Assembly: GCF_002288925.2 (NCBI RefSeq)
Contig: NW_022098076.1
Location: 88,544,964-88,608,963 of the forward strand
DNA: 64,000 bases
Direction: 5' to 3'
From: Delphinapterus leucas
Lineage: Eukaryota; Chordata; Mammalia; Artiodactyla; Monodontidae
A model generated the notes under the pieces. It saw nothing but the letters and a program-made list of their open reading frames with translations. It had not been told where the DNA came from and ran no database searches. Positions 13,301 through 25,300 of this stretch are shown one piece after another. The position numbers were made by a program, and so were the translations under genes. Each line of letters begins with the position of its first letter. Positions within the stretch are counted from its first letter, which is position 1.

Positions 13301-16300
13301 GCCTCTCCCGTTGCGGAGCACAGGCTCCGGACGCACAGGCTCAGCGGCCATGGTTCACGGGCCCAGCCGCCCCGCGTCACGAACTCGTGTCCCCTGCATT
13401 GGCAAGCGGACTCTCAACCACTGCGCCACCAGGGAAGCCCCACAATTTTATTCTTAAATCCTGATTCTTCAGTGACTGATTAAGATTCAGGCCCACCAAA
13501 AGGCCATCATTTGGGGGTTTTTGCCTTGTGTGAAAAGTAGTTCATTAGGACCTGCTGCTTTTGTAGCTAAAGAAAGAGGTGTTCCAACAACAGACTGAGC
13601 TGCCAGTACAAGTTGCCCGACTTGCTCTGATAAATGAAAAGATGATCTGATGCAGAAGTCACTGATTTGGAACATAAAGTCTGAAGTTCTCAGTGTTGTG
13701 TTCATTGCCAGATATGAACAAAATAGAAAACAGAAACTCACATTAAGCTCTTTAAAATAAATGTGAAAAGTCAGTCTATAAAGACTCAGAGAGAGATGCA
13801 TTGAAGCCCGTGTGCCCTGTGCTGTTCACTACTGCCTGTGGTCGTGGTTATTCTTAGGTGATCCTAACTTACTTAAATATCTTGATCTCATCCACTGGAA
13901 ATGACAAAAATATAATTTATTAAATATCTTTAGTTTCTATGCCCACTCTTCTATACGTGTAACGTTCTATCCTGCATTTTAAAAACAATATGTTATTCTT
14001 TCATTCTTTGAAATGAAAAACATTTCATTTCATTCTTTGAAAACACGCTTTTTAACGTTTGTGTCTTTGTATAGTTGTACACCGTCTTACTAAATAAACA
14101 GTTCCCTATCACTGGGCATTTAGGGTTCTTCCTCCATTCTTCCCCTAAGTTTTGCTTGAATGGACAGCCTACTAAGTATTCGTGTACACGTCTGATTATT
14201 TTTCAAGCTAAATTTCTAGAAACAGAAACACTAGTCGGTAAATAAACATATTCTTGTAAGGGGGTTAATACAAGCATTGCTATACTCTTTCCATCAGCTG
14301 TGTTCAAGAAAAGTCATTTAAAAATCCCCCCAACGCTAGGTTTTAAATATATTTCTATTTAAAAGTCTGCCATTTTGAAATGCCGGTGCCTCAATGTTGC
14401 TTTAATTTGTACCTCTTTCGTTACCAGTGAGTTTGATTTCTTTCCTTTTTTCATTTAATCACCAGCCACTTTTTCTATGAGAATTGTTTTGCCCATTTTT
14501 CTTTAGGGTGCTTATCTTTTTCTTATCCATAGAGCTTTCTAACTGATGGAAACCTGGGTTTTGCTGATGTATACAAAAACAACTAATTTTTGCAGGTTTA
14601 TTTTATAATCCACCACCTCCCTGCTCTGCCTTATGAGATCCAGTATTTTTTACTCCCCTCAGGATTTTTAAGTAGGCAGCTGTCACTGGCAGATAAGGGT
14701 GGTTTTGACCTTCCTTCTTTATGGGTTTGTCTCTTGTTCCTTTCCTCATTGTTCTGCCCTGGCCGCAGCTTCCAGAACAACCGCAGAGTTACCAAGCATT
14801 GTCCTCTCACCTTTATTGTCACCAAAGATTCTTGATTAAGCAGTATGCTGGTTATAGATCTGAGATACTCTTTGTAAATTTCAGAGAGTATCCTTCTGAG
14901 TTTTGTTTAGAAATTGATGTTCTACTCCCCTTTTGAACCTCTTTGAAGATCAGGGTATTTTTCTCCTCTGGCCTATTAATATGATAAATTTTGGTTCCAA
15001 ACATTATACCATCTTTGCAGTAATTTCTGTGCTCAATGTTATTCTTTTAGTGTATCTCCAGATTTGATTTACTTATGTTTTGTGTAAATTTTTGCCTTAA
15101 TTCAGAGTGAGGCAGATCTATGTTTTATTTTGGGGGACAGGCCAGGAGAGTACTTAACAAAATGAAGACATCTAACTCTTTTTACAATGCTTTAGTTTTT
15201 AAATGAATGTACAGTAAAATTGACTTTTGGGGGCTGTACAGTTCTATGAATTTTGACCCATGTATAGATTCTTGCAACCAGCACTATAACCAAGACACAC
15301 AACAGTTCCATCACTCCAAAACACCCCTTGTCCTTTCTCACTCTAGTCACAGCCTACCCCTACGCCTCACCCCTGGCAACCACTGATCTGTTCTCTGTCC
15401 CTATAGCTTTGTCATGTTCAGAATGTCATATAAATGGAATCACGTACTGTGTAACCTTTCTGATCTCTTTCACTCAGCAAAATGCCTCTGAGATTCATCT
15501 GAGTTGTGTGTATCAATAGTTCATTTCTTTTTCTTACTGAGTGGTGTGCCATTGTACAAATGTTCCAGAGTTTGCTTATCTATCTATCTGTTAAAGGACA
15601 TTTGGGTTGTTACCAGTTTTGGGCAACTATGAACAGACCTACTATAAACATTCATGTACAGGCTTCTGTGGGAACATAGGTTTTTGTTTCCTTGGGGCAG
15701 TGGTTCTCAACCACGAACTATTTTTGCTACCTGGGTGATATTCAGCGAGGTCTAGAGACATTTTTGGTTATCACGACTGGGAGTAGGGGTGCTACAGGCA
15801 TCTGGTAGCAGAGGCCAAGGATGCTGCTAAACCTATAATGCACGGGAGAGCATCCCCCAACAAAGGATGATCCAGCCCAAATGTCAGCAGTGGTGCTGTG
15901 GAGACACTGCTCTAGGTAAGTACCCAGGACTGGGATTGCTGGGCTGCAGGTAAGTGTACGTTTCACTTTATGAGAAACTGCCAACAGTTCTCCAGAGCAG
16001 CTGTACCGTTTTGTAATCCCACCAGCAACGCATGAGAGCTCCAGTCACTCCACATCCACACCAGCACTTGGTATTGTACTTTAAGTTATTTTTAGCCAGT
16101 GTGTATTTTTATTATTATTATTATTAGTTCTAAGAATTTTTGTAGATTCCTTGAGATTATCTATGTGCACAGTCATATCATCCATGAAGAGGGGCAGTTT
16201 ATTTCCAACTTCCCTGGAGACTTTCTCTTTGACTCAGGGATTCCACAGAAATGTGCTGCTTGACTTCCAAGTGCTTGGAGGTTTTCCTGTTATCTTTTTT

Positions 16301-19300
16301 TTTTTTTTTTTTTTTTTTGCGGTACGCGGGCCTCTCACTGCTGTGGCCTCTCCCGCTGTGGAGCACAGGCTCCAGACGTGCAGGCTCAGCGGCCATGGCT
16401 CACGGGCCCAGCCGCTCCGTGGCATGTGGGATCTTCCCGGACCGGGGCACGAACCCGTGTCCTCTGCATCGGCAGGCGGACCCTCAACCACTGTGCCACC
16501 AGGGAAGCCCTCACACACAGTTTTAAATTTTCTAGTGACCACATTAAAGAAAGGTAAAAAGAAATGGGGAAATTTTAATATATCTTATTTAATCCAATAT
16601 ATCCAGAATATTATATCGACGTATAATATAAAAATTATTAATAAGATAGTTTACTTTCTTTTTCCTTGCACTAAATCTGCAAAATTTGGTGTGTATTTTA
16701 CACACACAGTGCACCTCAATTAGGACTAGCCACGTGTCAAGCGCTCAAGAGCCACGTGTGGCAGGGGGCTACCAAAGTGGGCAGTGCAGCTTTAGAGAGT
16801 ACAAAGATCAGTGAAAAGATTTTCAGTCAACCGAATCATTGTTTTCAGATTCCTTATATCCCTGTTATGTCCCATCCTACAGAAACAGTACAGCGTGTGC
16901 CACAGCTTCTGCTCATGTCTCTGACAGACTGTTCTGTTTGGCTTCCGTATCAAGATACTTCATCACAGTTATCTTTTCATTGCAAAGTGCACCTCTTGGG
17001 AACGGCCTTCCTAATCGTACAACACAACATCCAGAAGATCAGGTTTAAATAAGTAAAGAGATTGACAGATTTTCTATAAAAATGAGAAAAGATTTTTAAG
17101 TGGAAAAAGATACAACTTTTTGTTGAAGGCTGTCAGCCTGTTGCCAGCTCTTTATCTGTACTAACTCATTTGATCCTCACAACCCTGTGTATGAGCTCAA
17201 TTTTACAGATAAGGAAGCAGAGGCACAGAGAAGTCAAGTGACTTGCCCAAAGTCACTCAGCTAAGAAGTAGCAGAACTGGGATTCAAACCCAGGGGGTTG
17301 GGCTCCCGTGGCCGTGTGCATAAATTCTGTGCTACATCACCTCCCTATGTTTTTACTGTGGGAGAAAACATTTGAAACATATAAACAAATCATATCTGTA
17401 ATATGTAAGAAGACGCTATCAAGCAAGAAGACAAACATAAATAACCTCATAGAAAAATGGGCAAAGGATAAGAACAGGCAATTCATAGAAAAAGAAATGG
17501 AAACAGCCAATAAGCATATGAAAAGATGCTCAATTTATGTCATCAAGGACAGGCAGGTTAAAACAAGATATGATTTTTCATCCAACAGATCAGAGCAAAA
17601 ATCAAGAAGTTTGCTAACAGGGTTAGGAGGGTGTGTGAAAATGGCCTCTCTCGCACTGCCGCAGTGTGAAATTTGAACTGCCTTTTTGAATGGCGATCTA
17701 GTGGTATCCACCACCATTGAAAACGCACTTCACTTTTCACCGACAATTCCACTTCCGGGCACCTATCCCACGGCTGTGGTCTCCCACGGGCGTGAAGATG
17801 CAGGCACACAGAAGCTCTCCTAACCCAGCTCCACATGACCCATGTGCCCGGGGTCACGTGCACTGCTTCCCTGCAAAGCCCTGCAAAGACCTGCTGAGAG
17901 CCGGGCACAGGCTGCCCGCCACCTGCCACCCGCACACTTCTCTCCCCACCGGTGAGCCCCGTGTTTGTCCGTAAACTTATGCAAGCCAGTCGTACTTGCT
18001 CTGCAATTACGTCCTTACTTGATAAAAACTAAAGACTTTTCAGTGCAAAGAGAGTTGTTTTTATGAAAAGTAAGCTGAAAGCTCTAAGAGGTCAGTTAAA
18101 GGCAAGTTGCTAAAAACCAAAAGCAAAATCAAACTGCTCTTGAATAAACAAGTGTAAAATATGGGGGAAAACATCATAAAGATCTACAAGGATTTTGCAC
18201 TTAAGAGTTTTCACAAGCGTCTGAAGTCCAAAATCCCACCGGGCTTTATGACTGTAATTTACCAGGAGAGAGAAAGTGAACACAGCTGGTCCTCCAGTGA
18301 GAACCCAGGAGCCAAGAAAAGGCCTGCAAAAGCGTGCGTTGTTTGCATATTTTTTAAATAATGAAAATGTATTAATGAGTAGCTTATTTAATTTTAAAAC
18401 TTTAAAAAATAAAGTGATAAACTTTAACAATACAAAATGACTCATTGTTCCCTTTGGTAACTTTTCTTGCCCTGAATTGTAATCTGTATGATAATGTCAT
18501 GGGTTTAGTTTTCTAATCAGTTGGATAATTTCTGCCTTTCAGTGGAGGATTTAAGCAATTTACATTTGTGGTTATAACAGATACATTTGCTATGAACTCT
18601 GCCACCTTATTTTATTTTTAATATTTATTTATTTAATTTATTTATTTAGCTGCGCTGGCTCTTGGTTGTGGCATTTGGGATCTAGTTCCCTGACAAGGGA
18701 TCAAACCTGGGCACCCGGCAATGAGAGCTTGGAGTCTTAGCCACTGGACCACCACGGAAGTCCCTGCCACCTTATTTTATGCTATTTGTTTTTTGTGCTT
18801 TTTTACTGTTTGCTTTCCTTTTATTACAAGATCCCTGCTTTCTCTGCTTTTGGCTTGTTGTGGGAGAAGGTTTATACCATGTTTTAAGTTCTACTGGGGT
18901 TTATCTCTAAGCTTTCCAAATTATTTATTTCTCTAATTATCAAGGTAAAAAAATAAACAAGTATTCCTCCAGAAACTAGACGCTTTTCCTTATTTTGAGG
19001 ACTATAAAAAAAGGCCCCATGGTGGTAATATTGCGTGAAAAAAGCCAAGTGCGAAACAGCATTGTATAATCCCTTTTATATGAAAGTCAAAGTTAGGGAT
19101 AGTGCGAGGGAAACAAAAGCAAAAGTAAACAAATGGGACTATATCAAACTAAAAAGCTTTTGCACAAAGAAGGAAGCTATCAACAACATGAAAAGGCCAC
19201 CTACCGAAAGGGAGAAGATATGTGCAAATGATGTATCTGGTAAGGGGTTAATATCTAAAATATACAAAGAACTCATACAAGTCAATATCAAAAAACGAAC

Positions 19301-22300
19301 TCGATTAAAAAATGGGCAGAGGATCTGAATAGACATTTGTCCAAAGAAGACATACAGCTGACCAACAACACATGAAAAGATGCTCAACATCAGTAATCAT
19401 CAGGGAAATGCAAATCAAACCACAAAGAGACACCACCTCACACCTGTCAGAATGGTTACTATCAAGAAGACAACAAGTAATAAGTGCTGGTGAGGGCGTG
19501 GAGAAAAGGGAACCCTCATGCACTCTTGGTGGGATTGTAAGTTGGTGCAGCCAATATGGAAAACAGTATAGAGATTCCTCAAAAATTAATAATAGAAGTA
19601 TCATATGATCCAGAAATTCCACTCCTGGGTATTTATCTGAAGAGAATGAAAACACTAAGTCAAAAGATATTTGCGGGCTTCCCCGGTGGCGCAGTGGTTG
19701 AGAGTCCGCCTGCCGATGCAGGGGACACGGGTTCGTGCCCCGGTCCGGGAAGATCCCACATGCCGCGGAGCGGCTGGGCCCGTGAGCCATGGCCGCTGAG
19801 CCTGCGCGTCCGGAGCCTGTGCTCCGCAACGGGAGAGGAAACAGCAGTGAGAGGCCCGCCAACAAAAAAAAAAAAAAAAAAAAAAAAAAGATATTTGCAC
19901 CTCTATGTTCACTGCAGCATTGTTTACAATAGCCAAGATATAGAAACAACTTACGTGCCCATCAATAGATGAATGGATAAAGAAGATATGGTGTATATAT
20001 ATACTATGGAATATTACTCATTCATAAAAAAGAATAAAATCTTGCCGTTTGAGACAACATGGATGGACCTAGAGGGTATTATGCTAAGTGAAAAAAGTCA
20101 GACAGAGAAAGACAAATATTATATTTGCAGGTATAAAAGATTCACTTATATGTGGAATCTAAAAAACAAAACGAACAAACAGAACAGAAATAGATACAGA
20201 AAACAAATAGGTGGTTGCTAGAGGGGAGGAGGGTAGGGAAGGAAAGAAATAGGTGAGGGCTCTTAAGAGGTAGAAATTTCCAGTTGCAAAATAAATGAGT
20301 CACAGGTATGAAATGTACAGTGTGGGGATACAGTCAATACCTATGCAATACCTTTGTATGGTGGCATATTGTAACTAGACTTAATCAAAACGTTTAGGTG
20401 ACCATTTTGAAATGTACAGAAATACCAAATCACTACGTTGTATAACAGGAACTAACATAGTGTTGTAGGTCAATTATACTTTAAAAACGAAAAGCAAACT
20501 CAGAAGAGGAGATCAGGCTGTGGGGCGCAGTGGGGTGGGGAAGGGGGAGGGGGAGGGGGAATTAAATGAAGGCAGTTAGAAGGTACAAACTTCCAGTTAT
20601 AAGATGTAATGTACAACACGATAAATATAATTAAGATTGCTGGTATATATATGTTACATATGGAAGAGAGTAAATCCTGAGTTCTCATCATAAGGGAAAA
20701 AAAATTCTCCATTTCTTTAATGTTGTATCTATACAGATGGTGGATGTTCACTAAACTTCTTGTGGTCATTTCATGATGCATGGAAGTCAAATCATTATGC
20801 TGTACTCCTGAAACTTATACAGTGTTGTGTGTCAGTTATATCTTAATAAAACTGGAAGGAAAAAAAGTTAGGGATGATAAAAAAAAAAGCAAAAAGTTAG
20901 GGGTGATGGCTCTGTCAGTGGCTGGTGGACAGCCACCTGTGGGGGGATTTCTCTGTGGCTTCCAGCACCTTCCACATGATTGCTTTCAGTGGCATTCCTC
21001 AGTCCAGTTCCACCTGCCTCTTGGAGATCCCCCCGACCATGCATCTTCACTTCTGGTGGGGTGCGTGGTTCTTTACATCCCCTCACCAGTATCTTTGTGA
21101 GAAGCTGGGATAAGCCCCATCAGGATGACTAGACACTACTGACATCAGAAGTTTCATAAAAAAACTGTGGCATCCTTTACAAATCACCGCTTGCAAGTCA
21201 CACGTGATATCAGAGGTTAAACCCATCCCTCCTGAGTCTGCGGGGCAGGACACAGTGAACCTCGGTGGCCCTTCAAAAGTCGAGTGCTATCAAGCCTTCT
21301 AGAAGAGCAAAGGTATCGTACCAACCGAGTCAGCGTTAGATAACCCTCGTCGGGAACTAGTCTCAGTCTTGGTCATTACCTGTGCACACGATCTGCAGTT
21401 TTGCCTTTCTATAGAATCTCGCGCAGGAGAACCAAGAGTTAAAGAAGGACAGGGCATCTGGAGTCAGGACTGCATAGGAACAAGTTCAAGCATGGCTTGA
21501 AGGAACACGTGAGTGGAGGGGAGTGGAGGTTGAGGGCGAGAGGGAGCGTGAGAGGATAGAGAGGATGGAATTGGACTGAACAAGTTAAAAAAAAAAAATC
21601 TCTTCACTTTTTCCCTCTGCACTCACCTTTTAACTTTCACGATGACACACACCTGCAGGGTCACCATTTCTCGCCCCCAGTCTCTCCCCTTGCTATTGAC
21701 CAACTTGTCTCTCTGTACCACAGATTTCCCCTCTATACCCAAACAATCTCGGTTCAACTAAAATGAACACTTAGCTAGACTTCTTAGCTACTCATTTCTA
21801 TTGCCATTCATGTTTTATTTCTCCTCGCTAGCAACAAACTATTAGGTGACTCCGTGATCTTGCCTCAGCCTAACTGACGGGCGGTCTACCTGGACCATCG
21901 GATGAAGTGGGAGAGACACAAGTCCCAGATTCCCACACCGTTTCAGGAGGGGGCCAAGGGCTTTCTTTCAGAGCCCCACCCAAGCTTCAAGCGACTACAA
22001 AATGAAGATGCGGGATAAGACTGTGCGTGGAAAGTAAAGCACAGATGACTAGTTAGCTCACCGTCACAGTGAGTTCAGCATCACCTACTGCATCAGTGTT
22101 CACGCGTGCCACGGCAATGCCCCCACGATAACAACTAAAGGTTCAGAGAACGCAATCTTACTACCTGACGCAACAGCAATGTGGAGAACACTGAGTACTG
22201 GGGTTGAGCTATCCTAGAAGGTAACTGGGTACTTTTTGTTGCCTGTGAATTTTCCTGCATGTTCTGGATGGATGTACCCTGCAAGAAATTCCTCTGGTGA

Positions 22301-25300
22301 ACCAGCCAGGGAGTCTCACCCCTCAGAAGAAGGCTCACCCACATTGGTTAAAACCCCTGTACGTTCTGATCAGATGCTCCCACCCTAGGGCAGCCCATTA
22401 CCTCCTGCAGCCTGATCTCCTCCGGCTGGAGGATGTCCAGCACCCCGCTGCTCCGAATCTCCGGGAGATCCTGCCAGAGGTTGAATCTCGAGTGCGGGTT
22501 ACTGAGCAGGCATATCTGGGGCACAGCCTTCCTCTCCGGTGGGCTTGCAGGCTCCTCCTCTTCCCCTTCATCCTCCTCCGGGGTCTCCGCACTGGCCGGG
22601 GACCCATCAGCATTGTCTTGGATTTCTGCGTCCTGTTGCCTCCTGGTTTCAATTTCCTGGAGAGTTGCTTTATCTCGGTATTCCTGATACAGGAGCCCTG
22701 AAATCAAATGGAATTGTATTGACATGAAAAAGATTTCAGAGGAAGATCTTTTGGAATCACTAAGTCAAAGCGTTGGACTCCTATCAAGGGCTGATGCTCT
22801 GCCTGTGAAAATACAAAGAAAGCCAGAAGCGCACAGGTCTCAGAAAAGGCTCTATCACTGAACAAACTACCACTGTCTTCATCTCTTGGGAAGGATCAGC
22901 GTGCATGAGTTTTTTTTTTTTTTCAACAAAGAATGAAGAAATCCCTGAACAGATTCAAAATCCAGTCACAAAAATATATGCTTTTCACACACATACTTAG
23001 CAAACAACAAGAATCCAGAATTTGACGTGTTAATAACCAATGTGTGCAGAGTCGATGGAAATGTCGACTCATGGAAATGTCCCAGTTATGTTTCAGTATC
23101 CCAATGCTTCTCAAAGCCTAAATGCTTCAATATTAAAACTCAAGTATATTCATTGGTGAAATGGGAATAGCTGTAAATTCTCATTTTGAAGGAAAAAGCC
23201 AATATTTCATCAACCTTATGATTCAAAAGGGAAACATTCCTTTTTTGCTTTCACACTTTCAGACTTACTTCCCTGACCTGAAATAATTGCAGCCTAAGTC
23301 TCCAAGGAGATTTGGGGGTACAGAGGAATCAGCAAAAACGTAGCATCTCCACAGGGAAAAATTCATTTTGGATGTCCTGGCTGCAGGGCAGAGGGTTGTT
23401 CTCTCCACACCAGGAGCAGCAGAAAAGCTTCAGTGGCAAGGGGGCTCCCAGCCCAGGGAGAGGGGAAGCAGGGCTGGGTGGGGAGAGGAAGGGGGGGGGT
23501 CCTGCTGGCGATGAGGCTGGGAGGAGAAGAGGGTCACCCCAAGGGTTTTGTCTATCCTGTGGGCAAAAGGGAAGCCCCTCAGGCAAACAGCTCTGGTCTA
23601 CATCTTAGGAGGCCCGTGGATGGGAAGAAAGAGGCCATGCCAGTTCTCTAAGGGAGTGATGATGGAGGCCTGAACTGCAGTGGTGGTGGAGGGATGGGGC
23701 CATGTGCATGATTCAGGGACAGTTATAAGGTAGAAGACAGGTCCTGGTGATTGGCTGGTGCTGGGTCATGAACGATATCTGGGTGACCAGTTGGCAAGGG
23801 GGTCTGGTGGCCCTATTCAAGGAGATGAGGAATATTGGAGGAGGCTCCGATTGGGGAATGGAGTGGTGGTGAGATCCAGGTGCACCTGAAGGGAATGCAG
23901 GTGGAGAGAACCCGTGGGCAGCTGCACTGGTCTGGAGCCTGGGAAAGCTGTTGGGCCCCTTGATATATCTATCTATAAAACAAAGATGACTTTCCCGGGA
24001 AAGTTCTAGCAGGGATAAGTGTACCACTTGTAAAGCACTTTCTCATGCAATGCAGTACAAACATTAGCTATTATTCCTTCTTTAATTGTTAAATATATCT
24101 AAACAGTACAAAAAAGGAAGGAAAAAAACAGACGATCTTCAAAATTCTGAAAAATGGCTGGATAAATTATATTCATAATTTATAAATAACAGGAACTCAA
24201 TAAATCACCTTGTGGATTAAATTAGTTGGCTTCCTTCATTCCTTCATTCTATAATGCTAGATTATAAAGGCTTTATGCTAAGTATAACATTTACTTCAAA
24301 AAAAAAAGATCCTGTGATTTTACGTTACAATCCAGCGATTACAACATGGAGTTAATCTGACAAAGGAATGAAAAAGAAAATCTAAATCTATGCTAAATGC
24401 AACCCAAATTGAAGATCTATAAAGACAGAGGTTTAAAGTCACTACATAAACCGGTTCAGTCATGAGCATAAGATATGATTACTATTGCCAACATCGAACC
24501 AATTAATCTCCTGTGATTCCGATACTGTTTTCACGGAGGTTTAAAGAAACCAGGATTCCACGAGTTGACTTGGATTCACTTTTCAAAGCTTAGCACAGTG
24601 TCTCCCACAGAGTAGGTACTCACATATTTGTTGAGTTGAACACCTTTAAAAATGCAGTTTCCAAGCTTCTCAAAAATATCTAACCAATTTGGCATCTTTT
24701 TGAAAGTTCAAAAATATGGCTTATGCATGCTACATGGCACATCGTGTGTATCATGGGTCAGCATGATGGGTAAATCATGGGTAAATGCTATCTCCAACAT
24801 CTCACATGATGATGTGATACATATGCTGAAATGAGACAAAAGCATCAGCATTGTGGGTAGTTGGGTTGAAAGTAATATTTCTGAAATCACATTGTGGCAG
24901 ACACTGTGGCTGCCTCTCCTCTATCCCCTCACAGCCCTTCTTCCCAGCTGGCAGGGAGGGCTTTTGTCTGGGTGCTGACCTAGTCTGTGCTCAGGGAAGT
25001 GGATGAATGCTGACTGATCAAAGCCTACCATGATGGTTCCCTTCCCCTTGCCACTGCTGGGTTTAGACATGAGCATGTGACATGACCTGGCCAAAGAGAC
25101 TAAGGGGACATCTTACATATTTAAGAAGGGCTTCTCAAAAAGATGTCCCTCCCTAGGAGACATCTGAAGACAAACTGCTCTTTTTTTTTGTTTTTGTTTT
25201 TATACATGGTTGCTTGAGGATGTGATGCATGGAGCTCTGGCAGCCATCTTGTGATATGAAGCCCAAATGCTGAGAATGGTAGAGGGAAAGGAACTAGGTG

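Larger units (their letters stand above)
19100..20862 (+). mobile_element. 5'-truncated L1 LINE with nested CHR-2
   Basis: Begins inside ORF2 (gggaaacaaaagcaaaag) and continues through gaaaagatgctcaacatc, ttccactcctgggtatttat and catcaatagatgaatggata to the 3' UTR, ending in cttaataaaac. The frame is broken, for example at 19330 and by the SINE at 19675. The 3' UTR seems duplicated: two polypurine-plus-tail units follow one another at about 20221-20475 and 20520-20860. The text aagttaggga flanks both ends (19089 and about 20864), a likely target duplication. Confidence 0.88.
2959..22401 (-). other. NGEF intron 3 (19.4 kb)
   Basis: Bounded by the donor at 22401 (GTAATG) and the acceptor at 2959. 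No further exon is seen. The right half (11.4-21 kb) is AT-rich and mostly L1, SINE, MIR and hAT sequence; the left half is GC-rich with few repeats. The separate repeats are listed below. Confidence 0.9.

Noticed and set aside
19675..19760. tRNA-like start with A and B box text
   Set aside because: This is the tRNA-derived head of a CHR SINE, not a tRNA gene; the same holds for the other CHR copies.
19305..19949. 214-codon minus-strand frame with Phe run
   Set aside because: It is antisense L1 plus antisense CHR-2 with its poly-T read as Phe.
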